Source: Chaetoceros tenuissimus (lineage: Eukaryota > Bacillariophyta > Thalassiosirophyceae > Chaetocerotales > Chaetocerotaceae). Taken from it: a stretch of DNA of 64,000 nt. Below, in pieces: positions 1-10,397 of this stretch (the stretch's first letter is position 1; every line of letters begins with the position of its first letter). The stretch is from NCBI GenBank assembly GCA_021927905.1, contig BLLK01000045.1:3286001-3350000 (forward strand), written 5' to 3'. The position numbers and the translations under genes are program-made. The notes under the pieces are model-generated. The model did not search any database and was not told the origin of the DNA. It was given only the letters and a program-made list of their open reading frames with translations.

Positions 1-1701
1 TTGCAGCAAGAACTTTATTCGTCGCAGATTGCTGCGATGTTACTTCAAAGGCTTCTTTCAATTCTTCCAACATCTAGGTACACGATGAGTATATTCAATA
101 TGGATAGGATGTAGAAAAAGAAAGCAGCACATTCATATCAAGGTTCTTACCTTGGAGTACTTTTCTTTTTCTTCCATTAGAGATCCTATATCTTGCTGAG
201 CTCTTGTCTTTATGCTTGATTTCTCATGCTCGAAATTCTTTATAGCTTCTAGCTTTTCATTTTCCAATTCTTTGCATTTGACTTTTAGCTTCGAGTTACA
301 CTCTTCGCATTCATTTAGCCTTTTTTGCATTTGCCTCTCTCGTTCCAAATACACAGTTTTCATAGACTCCATCTCTGAGGTTGTGATGTTTGCAATTTTG
401 CGAATTTCGATCTCTCGTCTTTTACACCACCTTTGTTTCTCTACCTCTTGTTTCGAAAGTACTGACCTCAATTCTTCTTGAAGTCTAAGGATCAAATCAT
501 CCCTCTCACATAATTTCGATTGAAGCAAACTAGCTGCTTCCTTTCTAGTCATTTTCAACTTTCGTTTAAGTAAAGTCGTGATGTCCTTTGCCTCTTTCTC
601 CTCTCTCATCAGCTGCTCCCTAACACTGTTGCATTGCATCTTGTAAAGAGATAGTTGCAGATGAAGATGCTTATCCGAAGCTGATATACGGTCATCTTGA
701 GGCATAGTTTGAACTTCGGCATCTATAGTCTCGATTTCCATACTTTTCACTTCTTCATCTGTCTCGAATGATTGGGATAAAGTATATTCATTTGCTTGAC
801 TTTGAACTAGGTAGGAAAGTCGCTTGACTTCATCTTCTATTCGATTCATCTTATATACTGATTCCCGATTCATTGCTCTTTCAATTTTCTCTTGTCGAGA
901 GAACCCATCCTTTTCCACTTTTAAATGTTTACGATGGCTTCCTTCCGTAGAATAATTTCTTCTCGTTACTGAACTTGTACTAATATCTTTGTTACTTTCA
1001 AATGTATCTCTTGCCTCGTTTCTTTCTTCCTCATCAATTCGATTACCGTCGAGGTATTCCAGTGATGTGAGATTAGCTAGAATGGTCGTTCTATAAGCCT
1101 TTCTTTTACAAACTGGATTGGGTGAACTGCCATCTACATCTTGAAGTACAAAAGACTTGAAAGTCCGACAAGGCTCCAAGGCAGAGATCAAATCTTTCAA
1201 TTTAGATATAGTATTCCCTTTCAAATCGAGGTCTTCCAATGAAGGTAAAATCTCATGGAGATTCTTTGGAATGGTTTCTATTCGATTGTGAGAGAGACAT
1301 AGTCTCTTTAGATTAGGGAATGATTGGACTTTGTCTTGTACATGAAACAAATGTACTAACGAAGATGAAGTCAAATTGTTTGCTGCCAAGTTGATACTTT
1401 CAAGGTTGACTAAATATGGTAGAATCGAAACTCCTCTAATTTTCTTGCCGTCTATACTTCCCAGCAAGTTTGAGGAAAGGTCGAGATGCCTCAGTCCCTT
1501 TAGAGATTCCAATTTCTCTTTCGAAGCATCTTGAGCTTCTATACTGAGGCTTGTAATTTCATTTGAATGGAGGTTCAAAGAAGTAATTCCATTGATTTCC
1601 ACGAAGCAAGTAAGAGGAAAGCAAGGTCCATATTCCTGTGCTATTCTACTAACGTGCTGTCGATTTGTATCAGAAAGGGGAGATACTAGATTTGCATTCA
1701 T
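1..1701 (-). CDS. LRR plus coiled-coil protein, 3' end beyond window
   Basis: The start is the ATG at 1701. Residues about 38-220 hold at least five leucine-rich repeats (LRHLDLSSNLL, LESINLAANNL, LKRLCLSHNRI, LEDLDLKGNTI), closed by an LRRcap-like segment (LTSLEYLDGN). From about residue 270 onward the chain is charged and rich in E, K, R and Q, as in a long coiled coil. The frame appears to stop at 133, but GTAAGA at 150 and CTAG at 74 bound a 77-bp intron. Joining 1701..151 to 73..1 keeps phase and continues coiled-coil sequence off the left edge. LRR plus coiled coil recalls centrosomal/ciliary scaffolds such as LRRCC1, but that is only a family-level guess. The gene is partial here and its function is unknown. 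Confidence 0.8.
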
Positions 1702-2206
1702 TTTATGCGAAAAGTATTTCTCAGATATAATTGAAATTGCACTATGAGTTTCAAATTTACTTTAAAAAAATACGTGGTAGCTAACGATGGCAGTGATACT
1801 TTTCAACATCTATTTCTCCTCCAGTCACTTCATCTTTGAAGATGTCGTGAATAGTACAATAATAATTACGAATGAAACATTACAATTAATATAAATGGAG
1901 TCGTTCCTTGTGTCTGAAATCCAATTACTCTTTCAGAGTCATCCTTCATTCGGAACTCATACCACGCGTGAAGATTCTGACCTTCAGACTCTGTCATTAC
2001 TATCTTGTGTATAAAGGCGACACAATGTATGAGTAGGGTGTATGGAATAGACATATCTCAATCCTCGGAGGGGAATGACAGAAATAGACAGAGTGAAGCA
2101 TTACGATCCTTGTAAATTTGAGGCATTCGCAACCGCAAGCCCGAATAGACATAAGTAAGAATCCATCATCATGAGCAATTGAAAAACCACCATCCACTTA
2201 GTTATT
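1702..2206. other. Intergenic, no gene seen
   Basis: Between the LRR gene start and the 3' end of the glycosyltransferase. The only open frames are short minus-strand ones (1866-2054, 2000-2197) that lack conserved composition or recognisable motifs. The promoter of the LRR gene must lie near 1702-1800. I see no RNA gene or repeat. Confidence 0.5.
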
Positions 2207-3106
2207 TTAAAAATTTACTGTCCTTTTATTTCTCATCAAATGTCTCAACTCAGTATGGTCTTCCCATCCCAGACTCATTTTTTGCAAATATCGTAATTTG
2301 GGAATATCGCTACGCCTGGCATTATCAATCCATCCAACACCAGTCATGAGACCGTAAGAAGTAATATTATCTCTGGCCAAAAGACAATCGATTGGCTTTC
2401 TTGGATAGTGATCCCAATGCTTGCGTAATTTGTCAACCTTATCTCCCCTCCAAACGGTGAGATGTGTACCTCCGCAGTACCAACGACCTTCTGGCGGCGC
2501 AAGTGATCTGAATCCATAACCAATTCCCTCCATTGGAAAATGAGGATAATGTCTAAAAGGATGCTGCCAAAGATCGAAACGAAGTACATCCCAATCATCA
2601 GGTACCATGGCAAGAGACTTGAGAAGTTTTGGATAGTCATTAATTACATAATCATCTTCCAATACGATAGTGATTCCAGTTGTATTATGATTGTCCATAA
2701 TATCCCCAGTTGGAATACAAAAGACCCGTCATTCCCATGCAAGCCTCGGGCTCGATTCCACAATCATGAGTATCTCCGCTTTTTCCAGATATACGCTTAT
2801 AAGGAACTGAATACTTTTTCGAAAATGGTTCAAGCCAAGATTCCATCCACTTTCGTTTATCAGTACGGTGGTCCATATTAATATAGTATATGCGATCCAC
2901 GTGAATTGGATACGTCTCGTTTTTTTTTTAATCATGACTGGCTCCTCGTCGAGAATCTCTGAGCCTTCCTCTTTATTTGAATCCTTTTCTTCAAGATTTC
3001 TTGAAACATTTTCATATGTCTCATTTCCACCATAGATTGCAAATAGTCCAAAGAGAGCAAGAGAAGCAATGATTGCTCTGCGAGATATGCTTTTCAGTTT
3101 AGACAT
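2207..3106 (-). pseudogene. GT25-like type II membrane glycosyltransferase, two frameshifts
   Basis: The ATG at 3106 opens a type II membrane protein: basic RR, then a hydrophobic anchor (IIASLALFGLFAIYGG), then an acidic stem. A segment at about 2900-2708 starts with VDRIYYINMDHRTDKR, like the opening of family 25 glycosyltransferases, and the last segment carries an acidic ITIVLEDD motif typical of that family. These parts lie in different frames. The break at the 2920-2929 run of ten T needs +1 (or -2), and the break at CCCC 2704-2707 needs -1. The outer two segments share one frame, so the shifts cancel. If expressed, the product would be a Golgi/ER sugar transferase. Two small homopolymer-associated shifts could be sequencing errors or real decay; I cannot tell which. 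Confidence 0.6.
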
Positions 3107-3508
3107 TACTTTTGTTTTATAGACTAATGATAAAGTAGTTGAATTAGTTGTATGAGTTCTACTTTGAGCATACCTAACGAGATAATAACATAAATAAATA
3201 CAACAGAAGTGCGAATAAAATGTCAAAAAAGTGTTCTATTTTTCAAAAATGTCATGAAATGTCTTTTGATGTCTTAGTAATCCAGATAGGCGGAAAATGC
3301 TGATCAAAGCAATAGCCAAGTAGATTATGTGTCATCTAGCCATATGTAAAAGGCCTATCAATCAACATTGAGAAAGAAAGTTCAACGTGAAACGTGAAAC
3401 TAGTAATTCTAATGTTATTCTGTACTTAACTAGTGAAGTTATCCGTCTTCATCTGTCTATCCTAATTGATTTCAAGCCAATACAACCAACTTATTATATT
3501 TCAAAAGA
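3107..3508. promoter_or_regulatory. Divergent intergenic region
   Basis: This 402-bp AT-rich gap separates two divergently transcribed genes (minus from 3106, plus from 3509), so it should hold both promoters. I see no clear TATA box and no repeat beyond the short motif 'acgtgaaacgtgaaac' near 3383. Confidence 0.4.
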
Positions 3509-4621
3509 ATGAAGATTTCAAGATCAGCGCTTACCCTTTGTTTATTGCCTTGTGCGACAAGTTTCGCTCCAATCTCTAGTACTCATTATTCTGTATCTTC
3601 CCCTAGTATTTCTCTAGAATCAAGTAGAACAGATCAAGGATGGAACAATGATAATTTTCTCGATGCGTTATCAGGTAACAGTGAAGAAATTGAAAAAGTA
3701 AATGAAGAATATAAACTTCAATCGGCATCACGTCAAGAGTTGCGTTCGAGACAATTGCAAAGCATGATTGATCAAAATCAAGATGAATCCAGTCAGGAAT
3801 ATTTACAATTACTACAGGAAGAACAAAAGGCACAAATGCAGAGAATTCAAGGTGGAAATAATACTGAGAATTTGCAGCCAAATCTTCCACCAAATGCCGT
3901 GCCGGATGTTGTAGCTACACAGCCAACAGCACCAGCTACTCCTGTTACAACATCATCGCAGTCGCAAGTGACACCAGAAGCAATGGAATATTATCAGCAA
4001 CAGTTGAAAGGATGGCAGCAATTGATGCAAGGTTATGCACAAGTATTAGCTGCTAATCCTGAAGCTGCAGCACAAATGACTATGCCACAACCTCCTCCTC
4101 CTCCACCTGGATACGTTAGTCCAAATGCTATCGCAACACCTGCACCGACTGCTGCTGCACCTGTAGCAGCACAGCCAGTACAGGCAACACCGCCACCACC
4201 GCAAAAGAAATACGTCAAGGATGAACAAGGAAATATTGATCCAAAACAATTCCTTCCATCGGGTAATAACAAGGATGCATATGAAATCACCAACCCTGCA
4301 GATGTCTACCTTGCTCAACTGAAACGAGACTCAACAGTACGTACAGAAGCAAGGAAAAGAGGTGATGTCGAAACTGCGAATCAAGTATTTGAAGACGTGG
4401 GCGTCAAAGCATTGAACAATCTACTTTCGGATGAATTGATCAAGAGTCGTAGAGATCAATTGGCTAAGAATGGTGGAGAGTTTGAGACTTCAAGGGATGA
4501 AATGATTCTTCCATATGAAGAGGAGGAAGAATTTGAGGATAAAAGTTATACTGGTATCAGTTATAAAGAGAAGTTGATGGAAATGAAGAAAAAGAGAGCT
4601 GGAGGAAGTAATACTGAGTGA
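3509..4621 (+). CDS. Plastid-targeted hypothetical protein, P/Q/A-rich centre
   Basis: 370 residues. The N terminus is a short signal peptide (MKISRSALTLCLLPCATSFAP) whose end matches the diatom ASAFAP rule (cleavage before F), so entry into the four-membrane plastid is likely. Residues about 60-115 are Q/E-rich and probably helical. Residues about 130-250 are low-complexity P/A/Q/T with a run of six prolines. The C-terminal third (from about 255) is better ordered, with 'NPADVYLAQLKRDS', an acidic EEEEEFED patch and a basic end. I recognise no catalytic domain, and the composition suggests a structural or assembly role. One exon; the start is the first ATG and fits the targeting signal. Confidence 0.8.
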   Translation: MKISRSALTLCLLPCATSFAPISSTHYSVSSPSISLESSRTDQGWNNDNFLDALSGNSEEIEKVNEEYKLQSASRQELRSRQLQSMIDQNQDESSQEYLQLLQEEQKAQMQRIQGGNNTENLQPNLPPNAVPDVVATQPTAPATPVTTSSQSQVTPEAMEYYQQQLKGWQQLMQGYAQVLAANPEAAAQMTMPQPPPPPPGYVSPNAIATPAPTAAAPVAAQPVQATPPPPQKKYVKDEQGNIDPKQFLPSGNNKDAYEITNPADVYLAQLKRDSTVRTEARKRGDVETANQVFEDVGVKALNNLLSDELIKSRRDQLAKNGGEFETSRDEMILPYEEEEEFEDKSYTGISYKEKLMEMKKKRAGGSNTE

Positions 4622-4828
4622 GGAGCTGGAATTGATTCATTATGTTGATCATCTTATTGAATAGTATGGCTTTGATGGTTTATTCCTAATTTAAAAAATA
4701 TAAAGACAACTTATACTAGCAGTCCGTAAAGTTCAATTTCTGCATTGAGCGGCCCTTTACTTGAAGCAGTGCCCATTCCTCTCTTTCATAGCTACATATT
4801 GTTTTGCATCGGACTACATCTTTCTTTT

Positions 4829-5042
4829 CCTTCATGTACTCTTTAGTTCAACAGGGTTAACAATTCTCAGAGCTCTGACGTCATGCATCTGTAAAGTGAG
4901 GCAAGCAGAGATACTCCGTATGTTTGCTCAAGCCAAGCTGAAGTGATTCTAATTTATGATAAGGTGTTGCTCATTAAAAGCTTGTATTCGAATAGCGCTT
5001 CAGATAGGCCCTCTTTTGTGCTAACTTTTACTCCTTTTTCTT
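4829..5042 (+). repeat. 214-bp direct repeat A, copy 1
   Basis: Identical by eye over 214 bp to 9327-9540. It begins CCTTCATGTACTC and ends CTCCTTTTTCTT. The ends are not TG...CA, so it is not a standard LTR. It contains no gene. Confidence 0.9.
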
Positions 5043-6209
5043 CTGCTTTCTTGCATCTCATCCTATTACGATGCATCGCCACACAGTTCTCTCCTCTTAT
5101 GGTTCCTCCTTTCTTTCGTCACTTCTAGGGGGGTATGTTGTTCACAGATATGTGCCCTTTTTCATCTAGCTTTGCGTGGATGAGAGAGGAGACATATGTG
5201 GCACTACAGCGTTCCTTTGGTTTCACTACGCATCAGAATGTGATTCCTTAGGAGCCTGTTGGTTAGGATGATTCTAGGTTCTGTATTTAAGAATGTTTAT
5301 ATTTCGGGTTGGGGTTGGTTTTTGTATTTTAGTGTTTCATGTTTTAGGTTGGGGTTCCGGTTATTTTTGTGTTGAGATCTTAAGTGCGTCACGTATGGGT
5401 TGGTGACTATCAGTGTTCTATTTTCGGGTGAGGGTAATCTCAAGGTCTGTAGATTTTGATGTTGTTGGAGTAATGGATGTATATTATGTGTCTACTTTGT
5501 GAAGTGCGTCACGAATGGGTTGGTGACTATCAGTGTTATGCTATCAGAGGTTGGATAGAGGTCATAGGGTTATTTGTTTTCATGTTTTTGGAAAGATTAG
5601 GTGTATATTTTGTATGTCGGGGAAGATAAAGCTTTGGTGACATCTGGTCTAAGTTCTTGTTTGGGTTTCGGTTGTAACGATTGCTTTCATTTTCATTTAG
5701 AAGCTATTTCCATAGTGATAGAGATCCATGTCTGTTTCGGAGGCTTGAGCTGCTTTATCTCCGTTGTTTGCCTACTGGAAATCTTTGCTTTTGGTCGTAT
5801 TCACTATCGGTTATGTCGGGATATCGGAGATGCACCTCCGACGTCGGGTTGTTTAGCTACATACCGCTGGCTGTGTTTTAACAGGATCTTCAGTAATACT
5901 GTTATAGAGTTATGGTAGAAGTACGGATTCCTTGTCTTTTATCTCTTTCTCATCTGGATGGGTTCCTCCCTTTGGTTGGTACGCTGTGGGGGGGCATGTT
6001 TGATTCTACACAGCTTCACGGTGTAGAGAGATGAGACTTTGATGGGACTTTAATGATCAATACTTTGAGACCTGAGCTATGAGCGCTCACTGGGTTCAAT
6101 TCTGATCGTGAATGGCCTTATTTGATTACCCTTTAGCCAAGCCTGATTGCTTTATGGATATTCAGAATGACTTTGGTAGATTATGCGAGTTCTACATCTC
6201 TGCTCGATA

Positions 6210-6820
6210 TTGGATGTCATCGCTCCACTGTCTAGCAACAGTAACTTGTTTTCAGCACCTCTGCTGAGAAGTCATCATCTGACTTCTGTTGCGTAAGTGG
6301 CCCATAGTCCTATTTAGACTACTGTCCCCATCAACTAGTATCGGCTTGCTTCGAGATTCTATACTATCATCTCAATCGGGTATCAATTCTTGCTGATCGG
6401 GATAAGTCAGGTCCATCAGTGTTCTAGTTTTGCTACCAAAGCTTTCTGTTCCATCAGTTTTTGCAACAGCCGTCAACTTTTATCAGCTTGTTTCGAGATT
6501 CCGTAACTATCATCTTAAACTCTTGCTTATCAGGATAATTCAGGTCCATCAGTGTTGTAGTTTTGCTACCAATGCCTTCAGTAGTCAGTTTCTTGCTACT
6601 ATTTCACAATATTGAAATACTTCTGGTGCTACTAATGCATCTGGTGCGAGTCGGAATCGATTTTGGATATCATCGCTTGACAATCCAGCAACAGTAACTT
6701 GTTTTACAGCATCTCTACTGGGAAACCATCTTCTTTGACGACTTCCGTTGCTTAAGTGGCTTAAAGTCCTATTCAGGCTACTGTCTCCGTCAACTAGCAT
6801 CGGCTTGCTTCGATGTTCTC
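6210..6820 (-). repeat. Diverged tandem copies of a minus-strand coding relic
   Basis: Sequence at 6210-6360 recurs, diverged, at 6661-6820, and a shorter unit recurs at about 6415 and 6540. Read on the minus strand, the copies share 'LVDGDSSLNRT' and 'GSKT-T-LMDL-YPD-QE', so protein-level resemblance survives stop codons and indels. This looks like a decayed repeated gene or element. Confidence 0.5.
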
Positions 6821-6971
6821 ACATATGTTTGCAGGGCTTGCATAGATTGGGATATCTAACATGCGAAGAGTTTTCTTCAAGTGGCTTTCGGGAGTCTTCA
6901 CAAACGAGGCATACATATTCCCTAGCCGTAACAGAGTTTTTCGGTTCAAATCTTGATTGAGTTGTCGGCTT
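6585..6971 (-). pseudogene. Decayed ORF with CxxC...CxxC motif
   Basis: One minus-strand frame runs from about 6971 to 6585 with a single in-frame TGA (6819-6821). Before the stop it shows a zinc-ribbon-like pair of cysteine knuckles (YVCLVCED ... LCKPCKH, C-x2-C and C-x2-C). After the stop it reads LVDGDSSLNRT and on to the stop before 6585. No start codon context or homologue is recognised. It could be a remnant of a mobile-element protein or a dead host gene. Confidence 0.35.
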
Positions 6972-7458
6972 TTACTATTCATCTATGCTGAGTAAGAGCG
7001 ATCGAATCTTTCAAGACTTTACTCTTCAGGTGGTAAAGTCTCTTGCACTGTTTCCCTTGGAGCAAAAGCAGCCTAAGTACCACATGCCAAAATTGCAATC
7101 CGGATTGTTTTGTCCCTCATTATACTTCATTGTAACTTGCCAGCCTGTGATAAGTTTTCTTTTGGTTTTTATAGCCAATGCCCATGAGCGAAATGTGCAA
7201 CTAAACGTTTCACAGCCTCATAACTCATTCTGATCAGCGCAGCTCTCTGGCGAGGATATTGACATGGGAAAGTTTTCTTATTGCTGCACAAGTTCCTGCC
7301 TGTGGTTGGTATCGATTCCAGGTTCATGTCTACCTTTGGCTGTTGAGACTTTGACAAGCAACACCCTGATGTCTGTGTTACGAGAGTTTGCTGTTTCGAT
7401 CCCTACTAAACTTTGGTTCGGATCTTCCTTTACTGGCGCACATGAATGTTTAAATGTC

Positions 7459-7568
7459 AATTCAATTTCTGCTAGAGTTTTTGCACTTTTAAGGTCCACG
7501 TATGTACTTTTGGAATTCAATTTCTGCTAGAGTTTTTGCACTTTTAAGGTCCACGTATGTACTTTTGG
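7459..7568 (+). repeat. Perfect 55-bp tandem duplication
   Basis: 7459-7513 and 7514-7568 are identical (AATTCAATTTCTGCTAG... to ...GTACTTTTGG). 55 is not a multiple of three, so the duplication shifts any overlapping frame. Confidence 0.9.
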
Positions 7569-8265
7569 GTGCCTCGTTCGGGCGTAACGAGATACCGAGT
7601 CTGCGAGATCAAGTCCTGATTATGTCTTCGTGCTCTCATTGGGGGCTCCTGTAAACGATGCAGATTTGACACTTCAAATGTGCAAAGAGATTTCCTATAG
7701 CGGCTACTCGTTGCTTGTGTTAGTCTGTACAAACTCTACATGGACAAATATATTCTTTGGTCGAAACAAAGTTCGTCGTCTTGATTTATGCCTCAGACAT
7801 TGGTTTCAACTATCTGTGCTGGGTAACCTAGTAAAGCTTCGATGGCTCTTAAGTCTTGATTTATTTGGATCATTGAAGCTCTCTGGTTAACGACTAAAAT
7901 CGAAGTATGCGTTTCAATTGATCAAGGGTGGCGATGGAAATGCGGATCTTGACCTTTCAAATCCGTTTTAGTTTAAATGGACATTATGGCTTTGTCATAG
8001 TTTTTGGAAGTTCAGCCAGTATCTCATTTCTGCACACTCGGCTGTGCTACTTCTTAAGAAAAGGATCTCAGCTTGGATAAACATCTAGGCATACGCCATT
8101 TTTGGAAGTTCAGCGAGTATCTCATTTCTGCACACTCTGCTGTGATACTTTTCAATAATATGATCTCAGCTTGGATTTCACCTGGGCATACTTTTTCCCA
8201 CTTGGTTTTGTTGCCTAAGGTGCTTCGGTCACGCAGATGACATTACTATATGGGATTCGTGGTAT

Positions 8266-8580
8266 TATAGGGGGTTCATGTATTGTAGAAGGATTAGTGT
8301 ATATTAGAGGGGTATTTTGTCAGTTGTGCTTTGTCGGCTGTGATACTTTTAAGAGTAGGATCTCAGCTCGGTTTTTACCTAGGCATACTTTTTCCCACTG
8401 GGTTTTGTTGCCTACGGTGTTTTATAGGGGTTCATGCATTGTAGAAGGATTAGTGTATAATAGAGGGGTATTTTGTCAGTTGTGCTTTGTCGGCTGTGAT
8501 ACTTTTAAGAGTAGGATCTCAGCTCGGTTTTTACCTAGGCATACTTTTTCCCACTGGGTTTTGTTGCCTACGGTGTTTTT
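8266..8580 (+). repeat. 156-bp tandem repeat, two near-identical copies
   Basis: Period 156 bp (TTCATG at 8275 and 8431), with about two substitutions between copies. A partial third relative lies at about 8670-8725 (TCAGAGGGGTATTTTGTC), and an older relative of the right half at 8098-8217. Because 156 is 52 codons, a 118-codon plus-strand frame (8237-8593) stays open across both copies; it is probably a by-product. Confidence 0.85.
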
Positions 8581-8946
8581 GTCATGCGGTTGATTTCATT
8601 TGTTGCCTAAGTTGCTTCGGTCATGCCGGTGATTTTATTATAGATGGTATTTGTTGTATAGTATAGGGGATTTTGTATGATAGAGGGATTCATGTATATC
8701 AGAGGGGTATTTTGTCTTTTTACTGAACTGACTTTTCATCGATTACTTTTACGATAGGGTTCAATTCAGTACTGCTGCAGCTCGGTCCTGTTATCTATTA
8801 TTCCGCCATGGTCTCGTCCAGATCCTTCAGTGAGCTGGCTCTTCTAGGTTGTGGGTGGTTCTTCCTCTGGAATACTTAATGGCAACGCATTGTATTTCAG
8901 TGTCCAAGGGAGGCTACTTTCTCATCATTGATCCGATCTCAGGGGG

Positions 8947-9328
8947 GGTTTTGGTAGCTAAGTTAGCAATTGAGTCTACTTGAACAATTCTCGTATTGGT
9001 GATACTCGTATCTGATACAGTATCTCAGAAGGTCAAGCGTTTAGGGGGCTTCTATTCTGCGTTGATTAGAAGTGATGACTACTCGCAGGGACTTGGAAGG
9101 GATCTATGATCCTTGATAAGTAACGCCTATCCAGCGAATGCAATTGCAAGTATGATACATGAGCTAGCTAGCTATCTTGCCTCTTTTGGGTTGAGCAGGG
9201 GGTGGAACCTTGGTACCCCCCAGCTCTAGGAGTTTATCTCCTATGGACAATCGATGGGCGATCGACCTAAGAATAGCTAGATAACACTAAGAGTTGCATT
9301 AGACATTGCTGCTTAAAATATGTCACCC
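8947..9328 (+). repeat. 382-bp direct repeat B, copy 1
   Basis: Identical by eye to 9559-9940. It starts GGTTTTGGTAGC and ends ATATGTCACCC. It includes a small palindrome (GGGGGT...ACCCCCC near 9200-9225) and a GAGCTAGCTAGCT tract. It contains no gene. Confidence 0.9.
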
Positions 9329-9540
9329 TTCATGTACTCTTTAGTTCAACAGGGTTAACAATTCTCAGAGCTCTGACGTCATGCATCTGTAAAGTGAGGC
9401 AAGCAGAGATACTCCGTATGTTTGCTCAAGCCAAGCTGAAGTGATTCTAATTTATGATAAGGTGTTGCTCATTAAAAGCTTGTATTCGAATAGCGCTTCA
9501 GATAGGCCCTCTTTTGTGCTAACTTTTACTCCTTTTTCTT
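9327..9540 (+). repeat. 214-bp direct repeat A, copy 2
   Basis: Perfect copy of 4829-5042 placed 4.5 kb away, exactly between the two copies of repeat B. It overlaps the end of B copy 1 by two C residues and is followed by an 18-bp C-rich filler (9541-9558). Confidence 0.9.
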
Positions 9541-9558
9541 TCCCACCCTCGCCACCCT

Positions 9559-9940
9559 GGTTTTGGTAGCTAAGTTAGCAATTGAGTCTACTTGAACAAT
9601 TCTCGTATTGGTGATACTCGTATCTGATACAGTATCTCAGAAGGTCAAGCGTTTAGGGGGCTTCTATTCTGCGTTGATTAGAAGTGATGACTACTCGCAG
9701 GGACTTGGAAGGGATCTATGATCCTTGATAAGTAACGCCTATCCAGCGAATGCAATTGCAAGTATGATACATGAGCTAGCTAGCTATCTTGCCTCTTTTG
9801 GGTTGAGCAGGGGGTGGAACCTTGGTACCCCCCAGCTCTAGGAGTTTATCTCCTATGGACAATCGATGGGCGATCGACCTAAGAATAGCTAGATAACACT
9901 AAGAGTTGCATTAGACATTGCTGCTTAAAATATGTCACCC
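9559..9940 (+). repeat. 382-bp direct repeat B, copy 2
   Basis: Perfect copy of 8947-9328. Unique sequence resumes at 9941. The pair brackets repeat A copy 2, giving the order B-A-filler-B. Confidence 0.9.
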
Positions 9941-10397
9941 CGGCGAAATAGAATCGAAAATGTTTATCCATCCGTCCATCTCCCCTCCTTCCATATTTTT
10001 GACTTTGGTTTCTTGGTTTTGTCACATGCCATAAAGGAATACTGGAATATGGAATACTGGAATCAAATATTTTTTCCTTTTCTCCGCACATACGTCAGGA
10101 AAAGGAATTTTCATACGATTCACATTACGCAATTTTTCTTACGTAAAGTTCAAAACACATCATGCGAGGAAAGTGAGAATACAATTGACCGGTCATAGCT
10201 TGAAATACTATCCTACGGTTCTGGTTCACATTGTTTAAGGGTAACCTTCACACCGGTATTCTGAACTCTGAACTGCACTCTACACTATCATAAATAATAA
10301 AAGCATAATTAACCATAGCAATTCCAAAACATCATAATATTGCGTATCCAAAAAGAGAACCAGAACCTTGCTACAATAAATTGATAACGATAGAAAA

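Larger units (their letters stand above)
4622..10397. repeat. 5.8-kb gene desert of repeats and decayed reading frames
   Basis: No intact gene is visible. The plus strand is rich in T and G and contains many short direct repeats, several described separately. Several plus- or minus-strand frames of 60-120 codons exist, but all are broken. On the minus strand, repeated amino-acid motifs recur between diverged copies, which suggests very old coding DNA. Other small repeats: a 37-bp motif (GTGCGTCACGTATGGG...) at about 5382 and 5502, and a diverged block containing GGTTCCTCC...GGGGGG at about 5100 and 5960. Confidence 0.6.

Noticed and set aside
1866-2197. Two short minus-strand ORFs
   Set aside because: Overlapping, low-complexity, without start context or homologous motifs.
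6205-6255. Retropepsin-like 'LLLLDSGAMTS' on the minus strand
   Set aside because: The motif is short, lies in a different frame from the neighbouring relic and is lost in the duplicated copy near 6670. Too weak to call a protease.
8237-8593. 118-codon plus-strand ORF across a tandem repeat
   Set aside because: It stays open only because the 156-bp period is a multiple of three. Codons show no sign of selection and the other strand carries older coding-like motifs.
4829-9540. LTR retrotransposon flanked by the 214-bp repeats
   Set aside because: The repeat ends are not TG...CA, there is no reverse transcriptase or integrase, and perfect repeats contradict a decayed interior.
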